Positions 31,501-36,342 of a stretch of DNA of 64,000 bases are shown here, in pieces. The stretch comes from JBJYIN01 sp046237015 (GTDB lineage Bacteria > Pseudomonadota > Gammaproteobacteria > Enterobacterales > Enterobacteriaceae), in the NCBI RefSeq assembly GCF_046237015.1, contig NZ_JBJYIN010000007.1, positions 62,001 to 126,000 of the forward strand. The letters run 5' to 3'. Below the pieces are notes generated by a model. It searched no databases and was not told the origin of the DNA. It saw only the letters and a program-made list of their open reading frames with translations. The translations under genes were made by a program, and so were the position numbers. Within the stretch, counting starts at the first letter, position 1. Every line of letters begins with the position of its first letter.

Positions 31501-32255
31501 AAGTCTCCGGTATGTCGCAGGAGGAGAAATATCAGAGCGCGCAGAAGCAACTTGTTGCTATGGTTGAAGAATTCAAAGCTCAGAATTGTGCAGGATTAAG
31601 TGCGGAAGCATGTTCGACCAAGATAAGTGAACATCGCAATGAATTGCTGAAAGGTGCTACTAGTTTTGGATTAGACTTTGTACCGGTTGTTGGTGATATT
31701 AAAGGCTTTGCGGAAGCGCAGTCTGCCATCGATTATCTCGCCGCAATGGCTGGGTTGATCCCGGTAGCAGGCGATGCAGCGAGTAAAGCTATTAAAGCAG
31801 CAGAAATGGCGCTGAAGAAAGGAGATGTTGCCGAAGCGTCGAAGCTGATTAATAAAGCTAGTGATGAAATATCTGGGTATTTACCAAGTCCTGGAAATAT
31901 ATCTTTACCTAGCTCGGGAGTCGGTTCTAACGCTGCATTTTCAGTTACCAATGCGCAATTGGGTAAAAAACTCGGAAAACATGTTGAAGATTTCGGTGGT
32001 AATGCATCGAATGCGGCAGACAGGCAGCGTGTATTGGATATTATAAATGATATCGGTTCTAAGCCTGATAAAGTTGTCGCCGGTAAATTTGCAGGACAAG
32101 GTGTTGGTAATGGTGCCAGTCGTGGAGACGTATTCTTTAGAGTAAAGGGAAACGATGTTGTTGTTACCAAACCGGATGGCAGTTTTGTCACTGTTTTGAA
32201 AGACGGAGTTAATAATACATCTGTGAAAAATGCACTAAAGGGAGATCCTAAATGA
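16503..32255 (+). CDS. cdiA: Contact-dependent inhibition / filamentous hemagglutinin-like exoprotein (CdiA/HecA), 5250 residues
   Basis: A single uninterrupted frame of 15.75 kb. In order: a long signal peptide ending near residue 30 (PLLPAMAA); the TPS secretion domain with NPNL at 97 and NPNGI at 137, next to a CDGC pair at 143-146; a very long run of degenerate FHA-1 filament repeats (N-x-G-x-L pattern) to about 2890; an AT-rich segment unlike its surroundings (about 2897-3096), the likely receptor-binding domain; a YP-type region (about 3333-3513); FHA-2 repeats to about 4630; a pretoxin domain ending in VENN at 4988-4991; and a variable C-terminal toxin region of 259 residues. The toxin part has a hydrophobic, glycine-rich entry-like segment (DFVPVVGDIKGF, AAMAGLIPVAGD) and a small C-terminal catalytic candidate after about residue 5150. 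An immunity gene overlaps the stop. It acts on neighbouring cells by contact; in soft-rot bacteria related proteins also aid adhesion and virulence. Confidence 0.95.
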   Translation: MKPIKTTQRLIVYTLINLIAFQPLLPAMAAGVQVATGNTALDRAGNGVPVINIATPNGAGISHNQYRDFNVDKPGLILNNGTERLNSTQLGGLIQSNPNLKGKAADAIINEVVSTNRSTLAGYLEVGGKQASVIVANPNGITCDGCGFINTPQVTLTTGKPQLDAQGNLQRIDVTRGDITLTGQGLDASKSDYLSLISRTAQINAGLNANDAQIVLGANQVDANGKITAQTADSSVKVALDTRALGGMYTNRIKLVSSDKGVGVNVGNLSARSGDITLSANGKLSIGDVVTQGNLRAEGDALALQGKQQAANTLSLQAKQSITLQDATLRAGKDIAIQSGGELKAHQSIISAGVDTKGKVKQGNRLSIKSDGVTISDAQLAAGNIMIDAGKSLQQDAKSGIKAEALLDVRGGAVSLAGIAGAEELRLEAQTLNGADSAQLQAKERATVHVTQQGDWQGDLTAGNTLTVDGGRMLQRGTVAGKTVALALEALDNQGEIASLQGLTFSGTQLTNSGTLVAAEQMVVNADWLDNAGLLSAQGEVKLELQTLLNNQGKILTEKRLFLLADSVTNHGAMQGDSVALQSNQLTNQGEMMAGSLELASQTVENHGVINAQHMIALHGGSMLNNGTLSAGEKLALTLDSTLDNRSMIQAGHTAAVTTDKLRNEGTLTAPELQLKTGAFSNRGTIQADNALVLESARELTQSADGKLLAGNSLTLKADSAETDGDIQARQFLINAERWINAGKTSVEGNGQITARQMDNRGDLLASGNWTIDGDTVSNAGALQGHSLNIQANTIENSGQAQALNTVDLIATDTFINSGDWLSGAELHLQAAEAENRGNLQALALAVQGEEFANRGSLSGINRLTLSLNGTLENHGSMQSSQLHAEASQINNQGSLYGTDTLTLTAVNGFTNQQNGTLLSQGATVLKAAQVVNLGEWQAQNLQLDARNLTNRGQIQGDNGLRITLEPSDGHGVLLNQGMLISGGDTQLSARGIDNQGALLSQGRTVLTGMTLQNAGRIISGTELSLLGDYQGDGLLNTAGTLTLQGDTLVNRGRWESRALSLQGQTFTNQGVLLGDSVAISAHHLLNDGDITGVDDLTLSLRDVLQNTGDLRSNALAVTTHDLNNAGSVLGVNALQVNVSGLLDNTGVISGNQTLAVKANRVQQAGTLEGKTVTVDSASLVNQGNIVGVDALTLAITGNVTNSGNVLTQGTGTLSSKQVDNSGLWQADTLALDVDKITNAGQLLGIQALSIDSRHRLTNQLSGKLLTQGVAVLQASEVVNHGEWLADNLTLHTERLTNTGLVQADRHLAIEVTPAAPTQRALLAIAVSLATDVQQIIDTTPLGSLENSGTLTSGGDVQLRALEIANQGTLSGLHLETTANALTNDGIIAGVDALQLTLADQLTNSGTLHSTALTLSATDLFNQGELSGNDVRLTLQNGVLNRGLISGVERMQLETSQLDQRGDLESRDLRVQANVLDNQGNMLGVDALTLAINTTARNSGKWLSQGDSLLTAQRLENNGHLQARNVVLTADEVENAGQVLALSTLSLTAKNRLTNVQDGKLLSQGVAVLKAVDAINAGEWQAQNLTLEAQHLTNGGHIQGDRALKMTLANGALHNQGELWGENTNIAAQTLTNEGNITGAAGLQLALGGEIVNQGELNSYRLHTQAEHLSNTGQINGIDRLELSVNDNLNNQGTLYGSALTLRASDLTNSGTITGVDSLLLELDRTLNNLGELGSHELTISANDVFNHGTITGVNGLTFLLGNRIDNQGTLNSQTLAITANALINGGQINGIGDLQLTLTGELTNTGDLISQRIAATAQDALNHGQMIGSDDLQLTLRDKLDNRGLISGSNTLDVMAKNLDQQGTLEARVLHVEADTLDNRGEILGVDALTLAITESANNQGKWLSQGNSLLMANQVENHGQWQAGDITLHASDLINSGQIFGINTLALTIAHDLNNQQNGKLFSQGIAVLRAESVANDGTLQTDTLEVDAQRLINRGRVQGDRGLAITLDSHNPASRLVNQGMLISGSNSQLQSSQFENQGTVSVVGEMAVQSADTLNTGNLIAGGALSLDGNYQGTGLVQTDDTLTLSGNQLNNNGRWESRVLMLNGGTLNNQGTIIGEHGITLELRDGLTVGNSGQLLTNGTLLAQAGQINNEGFWQGKALELTANEVINGGSLFGQQRLRLDAGQTYQGDAQSRVISDGDAAINAERLTQRGEIAAAALQLSTETLDNRGRVLGMNGLTVTNRGNLINHADGELLTNGAGRIDSTTLSNAGTLQANDLQLRASDIDNQGRIQGTDALRLLDVLRYVGDKNSQLLSKSDATLNTKQAENAGLWQAGALTLNGELFSNRGTVAGLNSLSLNSDQLINQGELFSQGVVTLTGNTLENGGTLTGIDGFTLQLTDRVDNLATGRLLSGGIGDLTTGVLTNQGLWQSDDLRLTARELDQQGNLLGVQHGTLQLTGTYLGTQGSELVSGGDLMLAANDITNRGQVQGKTLTLSGDTLNNQGSLRSSDALNATLAHQLNNTQQANVSSDGTLNVQAAAVKNQGEIKAAVATLIGTTLTNTGTVQGITALLLNATGNIVNQQSGQLLSDGSTTLKAVVVENFGWLQGRALDVQSTQFTQQGSLMAQDKLTLRIPQWVNNGLLQAGELEIIADQLDNHGTLLGLTQLALQTQRLINRQGAKLYSAQDLRLKTAELQQDGQLVALGNLTADITGPLIFTQSMAAGRKLTLNVAGDLDQRGTLQGNSVHLSSTGTLINQGDILAGSGDSRISAKDIAQQESGSVQAGGNLTLVSDNTLKNQGLIGTTGDLLIQAGSVLHNSSMIYAGGNMYLLSDSLTNVFGTLLAGNNLWIQRDAKGNASTSLLNSSGTIETQSGDITINTGTLTNQREGLVVTETKSQPSADAEKAEGTTLYITPDKFSIHDVGYYIHSEASDSHDTDRGFDYNYTLQWALYPHVNNYKIIISEKNIAVDVIGGISKINSSGNLKILSAVFNNVASNVVSYGDLIIEGDKLNNQSYHSGRLTEFVSYKYIGPSPEYSLYQWNKMMDDSVVAERLEYVRYPSKKDNFVKLTLDNTPITEQTIGESYNASIQAGGTITADFKQDISNTTLQPGSGGFMPAATIPVLDGMTTLSPLQKQTTRQLVSQDSSFHAGVTNIAQTNSEQADFAGDATNANTVSKNVQLTQQAGIALQTGARAEQVGTVAVGQTTPGQLTLNPSGSVSLQHPAQGGGTVVESILLTGETTNTMPSLVAKTGELVPTAMSNGATSVLEKPGKVKLDPVKPGVGQETDTSPAPLTATALLDAIGHGLQNLSNNPLSDYPLPTGNNGLLVVDPNTDSRYLIHTNPKLEQLGQVDNTLFHDLQTLLGQQPSTVVPVETRSQWTQTDKVLGSSYLLNKLNLDADHDYRFLGDEEFDTRYISQAVLKQSGQRYLNGTGSDLAQMQMLLDNAAQAQKGLNLQLGVSLTSDQVANLSQSIVWWENIEVNGQTVLAPKLYLAQADKNNLQGSAIVANKVDLNAGGSVTNNGTLKAVEVLAIASGDKVDNHEGGLIKSDGGLNLVALNNITNSGSRIEGKEVQLASIDGDIINQTESRNFQTVQPTSSRSGTGSIIFTEVGKTAEIVAGNNLMLSAGKDIRNVSARLNSGQDMTLNAKGNVAIESLTLTNNRVDIGWRSSNTDLNTAIQGSSLNANGILKVVADRDIQVDASQLSGGSELTLAAGNDIRLTAQDTLKETLNQGRRTTQRRMQEVANSQLLSGGDMNLIAGRDVLSEASSLDAKGNATLAAGRDLNLLSEEEENYSGNWRKRHTDWQQTITQQSTELTAGKNLNLQAGSNINLQAAQGVAEGSVIAQAGKDINLLSATETQHTFFEETKIKKKTFSKTVTHTVRDNFRSDEKESVLSGDQIVLRANHDINMAGSALSGEQLVALNAGNDINMAASIETQRVYEKRTKKKSGLMSGGGLGFSIGTQSSRAEYKGAKTTQSESRSVVGVVDGDVVMQSGQRIAIGGSDIIAASKDGQHGNITLSAQEIDITPGQDTRDITRRFETKSSGIGISLKGTPADSYQNLRDIGKTDGVTQKARLYMSETAAMVFDVPQIVLSIGRNSSKTEQRTQGAYQTGSALTAAGNIQLQTTRVDKAENAFSPHTGDILIAGSSIQAGGNLLLNAERDINLQSASDWEKTNANSTHSGWSFSNAIPDIGSSIRHLSGGPNHGVSTFPVASESAKEKQQGDTVAQTASTLSGNNVTLSSQQRDINITGSAVTGIKDVAIIANNGNVTVNPGQNHARNEITGSSSSVGDLGGDGYSGTVGWQSSRYHSLDDVNQQSTMRSVIQSGEGNINIAAKENVAIAGADIQAGKSLLLNGRNISVDPAVDTEHRLREQRSSQYGVTTALSGYAVSALQAVERLSQSVEDKKDPRLSAIYAAQSALNLATQTVANNMNASAIKVTVSAGGGSTQNRQQQDSLTREGSQLSANDDIHLRAEKDITLIGADVRGRNIDLTAGDALNLVSAQSESQIIGSTSGSHAGVGVGFGLGGQQNGITLELSASGQKGKEDGNGQSHQLTEVTAAGTVNLRSGADTVLNGAVVSGKHVEATTGGDLLIRSPQDTSHYDSKTTQAGLNISLCVPPICGGQTVAGNANLSQQIMNNRYASVQEQSGIRAGEEGFTIRTNGHTQLDGAVVSSTAAVEKNLLSTGTLGWRDIINASRYKGTSTNLGVSSDSMPTAGLGLVSGKQTGVTHAAVSPATIEIKNRNELRQDVSTLSRDISDANGRVKDGFDRDRIEDKLAIQREATALGVQALDAYKTSKKGEAEEQARARLIAEGVPATELDAQVRTSHEVKQVEKEYGVGSAFWMAGSAFTALASGGLGGNLNGAVSGAAAPYLAALVKDVSEGNEPARIALHTALGAVLAHTQGGNAVGGATGGLVSSAGAEVLANLLYPEAKKGGLSAEQKQLIANLMTIAGAGAGGLTSGNLAGAGSGANVAKNEVENNALSDIIENKVSGMSQEEKYQSAQKQLVAMVEEFKAQNCAGLSAEACSTKISEHRNELLKGATSFGLDFVPVVGDIKGFAEAQSAIDYLAAMAGLIPVAGDAASKAIKAAEMALKKGDVAEASKLINKASDEISGYLPSPGNISLPSSGVGSNAAFSVTNAQLGKKLGKHVEDFGGNASNAADRQRVLDIINDIGSKPDKVVAGKFAGQGVGNGASRGDVFFRVKGNDVVVTKPDGSFVTVLKDGVNNTSVKNALKGDPK
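30291..31482 (+). repeat. Pretoxin block, copy 1 (inside cdiA)
   Basis: This part of cdiA, from the end of FHA-2 through VENN, recurs at 33179-34324. From 30391 to the VENN codons the two copies are essentially identical, with only scattered single-base differences near the ends (for example GTGGCAGGT versus GTGGCGGGC). Similarity fades within about ten bases after VENN, where the toxin sequences diverge. Confidence 0.95.
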
Positions 32256-32725
32256 TTAAATCTTTAGGGCAATATCAAAAATGGGCCAGTAGTGTTATTG
32301 ATGAGCATCTTTTAGATGTTAGGGGGCTGATTTATGTTTTTGATAAACCTGATTTTTATCACCCTCAAAAATTGCAGTTTATTTTTTCTAATACAGAGAA
32401 GTTGTTTAGCTTCATGTGCAGTAAAGATGGATCATCACTTGAGCTTACGGACTCGCCTATTCAGGAAAGTGATCTCGGCGAATACGGTAAAGAAATAATT
32501 ATGGATCTGTCGAATATTACATTATTCATTGATTATATTGGGAAGCGGTTGTTAGAGATTTACTCGATATTCTCTTCTGTTGAAGATGCTTTCGTGGGAA
32601 TAAAATTTGTTTTCGAAGGTGATTTAAATTTAATTATTGTAAATTTGGGGGATGAAATAAATATCTTTAACTCTTTACCACCATTATATGAACACGACGA
32701 AGGTATTAAGTATCAGTCATTATAA
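32252..32725 (+). CDS. cdiI: Immunity protein for the cdiA-encoded toxin
   Basis: A 157-residue acidic, cytoplasmic-looking protein whose ATG overlaps the cdiA stop (ATGA at 32252-32255), with GGGAG ten bases upstream. Position directly behind a VENN-type CdiA and the AT-rich composition shared with the toxin end identify it as the cognate immunity protein. I do not recognise its family. The C-terminal half is rich in Ile/Val/Phe beta-like stretches (FVGIKFVFEGDLNLIIVNLG). A strong terminator follows immediately. It should block the toxin domain by direct binding; that mechanism is the general rule for CdiI proteins and is not shown by this sequence. Confidence 0.85.
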   Translation: MIKSLGQYQKWASSVIDEHLLDVRGLIYVFDKPDFYHPQKLQFIFSNTEKLFSFMCSKDGSSLELTDSPIQESDLGEYGKEIIMDLSNITLFIDYIGKRLLEIYSIFSSVEDAFVGIKFVFEGDLNLIIVNLGDEINIFNSLPPLYEHDEGIKYQSL

Positions 32726-32730
32726 ATGAA

Positions 32731-32765
32731 AAATCCCGGCCCCTAAAAAGGCCGGGATTTTTTTG
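32731..32765 (+). terminator. Strong terminator after cdiI
   Basis: A perfect 11-bp stem, AAATCCCGGCC (32731-32741) with GGCCGGGATTT (32750-32760), is followed by a T-run to 32764. The core ATCCCGGC/GCCGGGAT is shared with the terminator after the second immunity gene at 35555. Confidence 0.92.
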
Positions 32766-32773
32766 TCTGTCTG

Positions 32774-33010
32774 TCATTCAGCCACAATGCGTATCAGCAG
32801 TTGGCCGTGCTCAACGGTGACGACGACCGGGGTATCGGTCCCAAATCCTGCCGCTTCGAGCCAGTTACCCTGAAGGTGCAGGCTGGGGCTGCGGCTGTAA
32901 TAGCAGGTCATATCGTTGCGGTCTGCATGGCGGCGGCTGACATAGCCGACCTTCAGGTGTCGTAATGCTTGGGGTGTGGCGGGTTCTGACTTATGATGCT
33001 GCCTAGCCAT
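32774..33010 (-). CDS. symE: SymE family protein (AbrB-fold, type I toxin-like)
   Basis: A complete 78-residue protein converging on cdiI. The C-terminal half, PSLHLQGNWLEAAGF then VVVTVEHGQLLIRIV, is the SymE signature; the fold derives from AbrB-type antitoxins although E. coli SymE acts as an SOS-induced, RNA-associated toxin held down by the antisense RNA SymR. Whether a SymR-like RNA lies over its 5' end (33000-33100) cannot be judged by eye. SymE genes are frequent companions of CDI and Rhs loci. A second, frameshifted copy occupies the equivalent place behind the second immunity gene (35592-35815). Confidence 0.88.
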   Translation of the reverse strand: MARQHHKSEPATPQALRHLKVGYVSRRHADRNDMTCYYSRSPSLHLQGNWLEAAGFGTDTPVVVTVEHGQLLIRIVAE

Positions 33011-33178
33011 AGTAGCTATTTCTTTACTTGCCAGTGGTGAGCAGTTGGGACAGGTCGCCGCCTGTTCTAACTGTGTTCAGTAATATATGTAGCCTGGTAC
33101 TTCAGTATCACTTCATCCAGTAATACATTGATAATGCGGCACTCTTTTTCGTGGGTCCCGCTGACGGCTTCAAGCCTT

Positions 33179-34324
33179 GGCGGTGATTTACTCATCAGTA
33201 GCCAGCAGGATACATCACACTATTCCCCATTTGTGGTGGTCAAACCGTGGCGGGCAATGCCAACCTGAGCCAACAGATTATGAATAACCGCTATGCATCG
33301 GTACAAGAACAAAGCGGTATTCGAGCTGGTGAAGAGGGTTTTACAATCCGTACCAACGGTCATACACAACTGGATGGCGCGGTGGTTTCGTCGACGGCAG
33401 CAGTAGAGAAAAACCTGCTCAGCACTGGCACGCTGGGCTGGCGGGATATTATCAATGCGTCTCGTTACAAAGGCACGAGCACGAATCTTGGTGTATCATC
33501 GGATAGTATGCCGACAGCGGGATTGGGGTTGGTTAGTGGGAAGCAGACGGGTGTGACGCATGCAGCGGTGTCTCCGGCAACGATTGAGATCAAAAACCGC
33601 AATGAGCTACGACAAGATGTGAGCACGCTGAGTCGAGATATATCTGATGCCAATGGTCGTGTAAAAGACGGCTTTGATCGGGACAGAATTGAGGACAAAC
33701 TGGCTATTCAGCGGGAAGCCACGGCGCTGGGTGTACAGGCGTTGGATGCTTATAAGACCAGTAAAAAGGGTGAAGCAGAAGAGCAGGCCAGAGCCCGATT
33801 GATAGCTGAAGGTGTGCCTGCTACAGAACTGGATGCGCAGGTACGAACCAGTCATGAAGTGAAGCAGGTTGAAAAAGAGTATGGTGTCGGCAGCGCCTTC
33901 TGGATGGCCGGTTCGGCATTCACCGCGCTTGCATCCGGTGGACTGGGAGGAAATCTTAACGGAGCAGTAAGTGGCGCGGCAGCCCCGTATTTAGCTGCGC
34001 TGGTAAAAGATGTTTCCGAGGGGAACGAGCCTGCACGCATTGCGTTGCACACGGCGTTAGGTGCGGTATTGGCGCACACTCAGGGGGGGAATGCAGTTGG
34101 CGGCGCTACGGGGGGATTGGTCTCGTCTGCGGGTGCAGAAGTATTGGCTAATTTACTCTATCCTGAAGCGAAGAAAGGGGGACTCTCTGCTGAACAAAAA
34201 CAACTGATAGCCAATTTGATGACGATCGCTGGTGCTGGCGCAGGCGGGCTAACTAGTGGTAATCTCGCCGGAGCAGGAAGCGGTGCGAATGTGGCGAAGA
34301 ATGAGGTTGAGAATAACTCGCTGA
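33179..34324 (+). repeat. Pretoxin block, copy 2 (displaced), with a 46-bp deletion
   Basis: Direct repeat of 30291-31482 lying 2.84-2.89 kb downstream. The first 46 bases match copy 1 with a few changes; then 46 bases of copy 1 are missing at 33224/33225, and the match resumes and continues to VENN at 34306-34317. The deletion is not a multiple of three and breaks the cdiA frame. In-frame stops at 33184 and 33196 confirm that the block is not translated from further upstream. Confidence 0.93.
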
Positions 34325-35172
34325 GCGTTAAGGAAAACCAGGATCGAGCTAAAGAAATGACTCAGTGCCAAGGGGATACCTGTAGTACTGTTATTGAAAA
34401 ATATAAGAAAATAAATGCTGAGCAACATCAAATCGTTGTGAACTGCTCTGGTGCTCAGAATTGTGTCGATAAAGCGAATGAAGTTGGCAAGTTGCAGGCT
34501 GATTATGCCAACCGCACAAATGAATTGCTGGAAAAAGCTCGTGCTACAGGCGGCTTGAACCCAGAAGAACAGAATGAGCTGTCTATTCTTCAGGTGACAA
34601 CTATCCAGCTTGAAGCAGATAGAAATGCTGCAATTCATAACGCACTGATGTCTGGCGATTCACCGGAGGCGAAGCAGCTTGCAATCAACTCGTTGGCTCA
34701 GGTCGCCGGGACTAGTGCAGCCGGTATTATTGGAGGCGCAGGGAAAAGTGCTAATAAAACAGAAAAGGCTGTTTCGGGCTCGTTAAGCGGTCGACCAACT
34801 AAACTACCGCCTAATGCTTCAGCAGAAAATATACGTTCATTGCAACGAGAAAATGAAGGAGCAGCTATTCTGTCCCAAAATGGCTACCATGTTGAGCAGA
34901 ACCCTGTAACGTCTGGAGCTAAAAATCCAGACTATAAAATTAATGGCGAAATTTTTGATAATATTGCTCCTAAAACAAATTCAGTTCGTAATATTTACGA
35001 TCGTGCTTTAGAGAAAGTGAATAGTGGTCAAACTAATAATGTCGTTATCAATTTGGCAGATACGAAAGCAAATGTTAGCGATTTGCAAAAACAATTTCAT
35101 GATTGGCCTATAAAAGGGCTAGATAAAGTTATTGTTATTGACCAGTCTGGAAAACCAATAAAAATTAAGTAA
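33247..35172 (+). pseudogene. Displaced cdiA 3' fragment with an alternative toxin C-terminus (orphan cdiA-CT)
   Basis: An open frame of up to 641 codons that lacks any secretion domain, signal peptide or plausible ribosome-binding site, so it is a silent cassette rather than a working gene. Residues 1-357 duplicate the CdiA pretoxin domain through VENN. The following 284 residues are unrelated to the first toxin: an entry-like region with four cysteines (CQGDTC, CSGAQNC), then a C-terminal domain from about residue 520 with ENEGAAILSQNGYHVEQNP, NPDYKINGEIFDNIAPK and DWPIKGLDKVIVID. This pattern resembles the CdiA C-terminal tRNase family (PD-(D/E)XK fold) known from Burkholderia pseudomallei; Asp and Lys in the second motif would be catalytic. 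Recombination across the shared block could place it onto full-length cdiA. Confidence 0.85.
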
Positions 35173-35181
35173 GGTGCGTAA

Positions 35182-35544
35182 ATGTCAATTGACATAACAT
35201 GTTACACATCAATAGATATTGGTGAGTTGAAGGAAAGGCTAGATATGACGAGGAAACACACTGGTCATCTCTTTGATGGCCCATATCTTATGTTTGAGCC
35301 TCATGTAATTTTAAGCCGCCAACAACTTGAGCTGATTGATGATCGTATAGAAAAGTACAATCAGGAAACTAAGTTATTAATTGCTGAGGAGTTTGGCCTA
35401 AAAGAACCAAGGTCCTATTTTTTCGTTGCGGTCAATGACAAATCCTTTCCCGATTTGAATACTTCTGAAATAGCAGATGTATTCAGGCGAGAATTAGGGG
35501 AAGGGAATATTGTTGTGATTCTAAATGGTGAAGATCTAATTTAA
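35182..35544 (+). CDS. Immunity protein for the displaced toxin
   Basis: A 120-residue acidic protein starting nine bases after the orphan toxin stop, with AAGGTG before the ATG. It is unlike the first immunity protein. It has a mixed alpha/beta look, including HVILSRQQLELIDDRIEKYN and a C-terminal GNIVVILNGEDL. Its place between a CdiA-CT fragment and a terminator makes it the cognate immunity gene. Orphan immunity genes can be useful without the toxin being made, by protecting against siblings that deploy it. The family is not recognised. Confidence 0.8.
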   Translation: MSIDITCYTSIDIGELKERLDMTRKHTGHLFDGPYLMFEPHVILSRQQLELIDDRIEKYNQETKLLIAEEFGLKEPRSYFFVAVNDKSFPDLNTSEIADVFRRELGEGNIVVILNGEDLI

Positions 35545-35554
35545 ATGGTGAGTT

Positions 35555-35580
35555 ATCCCGGCCTTAGTGCCGGGATTTCT
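35555..35580 (+). terminator. Terminator after the second immunity gene
   Basis: ATCCCGGC (35555-35562) pairs perfectly with GCCGGGAT (35569-35576) around CTTAGT, followed by TTCT. The stem core equals that of the terminator behind the first immunity gene. Confidence 0.82.
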
Positions 35581-35591
35581 ACATCTGTTGG

Positions 35592-35815
35592 TCAGAACCT
35601 TAGCTCAGTCTCAATCACCAGTCGCCCGTGCTCCACGGTGACGATAACGGGCTGCCCGATATTAAAACCGAGGTCTTCGATCCACTTGCCGCTGAGCTTA
35701 AGTTGCGGGCTGGGCGGTTTTTTACCGCCGTTGGGGGCATACCGACAGTGTAATGCCGTTGTGGCTCTCTTACTTCAGTTGCTCGGGGTTCTGACTTAGA
35801 ATCGCGTTCAGCCAT
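35592..35815 (-). pseudogene. symE: symE, second copy, disrupted by a one-base frameshift
   Basis: Read leftward from ATG 35815, the frame gives a SymE-like N-terminus ending RHYTVG. It then leaves the family frame. The adjoining frame continues with YAPNGG, KPPSPQLKLSGKWIEDLGF and VIVTVEHGRLVIETELRF to a TGA at 35592-35594, a clear SymE core. Restoring one base after GTCGG (about 35737-35741) would join both parts into one SymE of normal length. The mutation could also be a sequencing error. It occupies the same relative place, convergent behind an immunity gene, as the intact symE at 32774. Confidence 0.85.
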
Positions 35816-35839
35816 GATTACCGACCTCAGATTGTGGCG

Positions 35840-36226
35840 CTACTCTTCAGCAAGTACTTTCTTGAGCTCCGTCTCTTTTATTTTTGAGGTCATGGCTGCA
35901 ATAAATACTTTGAAAATAATGCCGCTAAAAAGCGTAGCCATAGATATTGAGAAAAACCAAGAGACAATAAGATCGACGATAAAATAATTGCTTTCAATGA
36001 TTCTTGGCTGATAAATCAATATTCCTGCCGCAATAATCCAGTGACTCATACAATAGAAACAATGGAACAAATGTTCTGCCATATGTCCTATTTTTTTACT
36101 TATATTCCGTAAAGGGGAAAAAATTTCTGTTTGGGTAATCGTAATCGATATATTGCTTGCCGCCACCGCAATGACGACGCACATCCATACTGAATTCATG
36201 AACTCTGACTCAAATATCACTTCCAT
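35840..36226 (-). CDS. DUF1360-like small membrane protein
   Basis: A 128-residue protein with three hydrophobic segments (SVWMCVVIAVAASNISITI, WIIAAGILIYQPRII, LIVSWFFSISMATLFSGIIF). Between the first two lies HLFHCFYCMSHW, a Cys-x2-Cys-x2-His-Trp pattern that matches the DUF1360 family, whose role is unknown. ATG 36226 has AAGGA eight bases upstream; a GTG at 36229 is in frame. It diverges from the Rrf2-type regulator gene across a strong inverted repeat at 36261-36301, which suggests joint control. AT-rich composition fits recent acquisition. Confidence 0.7.
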   Translation of the reverse strand: MEVIFESEFMNSVWMCVVIAVAASNISITITQTEIFSPLRNISKKIGHMAEHLFHCFYCMSHWIIAAGILIYQPRIIESNYFIVDLIVSWFFSISMATLFSGIIFKVFIAAMTSKIKETELKKVLAEE

Positions 36227-36260
36227 CACCGTTTCCTTCTTTTGTTTTCACGATACATCA

Positions 36261-36301
36261 TATGTTACATGATAGATCGACAATGGATCTCATGCAACAT
36301 A
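36261..36301. promoter_or_regulatory. Probable operator: 12-bp inverted repeat in the DUF1360/Rrf2 divergent region
   Basis: TATGTTACATGA (36261-36272) and TCATGCAACATA (36290-36301) are inverted repeats matching at 11 of 12 positions, 17 bases apart. The dyad lies between two divergent genes, one of them a transcription factor, so binding by the Rrf2 protein is a fair guess. Confidence 0.6.
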
Positions 36302-36342
36302 TAATGTTTCTTAAGAAAGTAACTATCTCAAAGGTTAGAAGT

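Noticed and set aside
35545..35799. Rightward open frame of 84 codons after the second immunity gene
   Set aside because: It overlaps the terminator at 35555 and is the antisense of the symE remnant; it has no family likeness.
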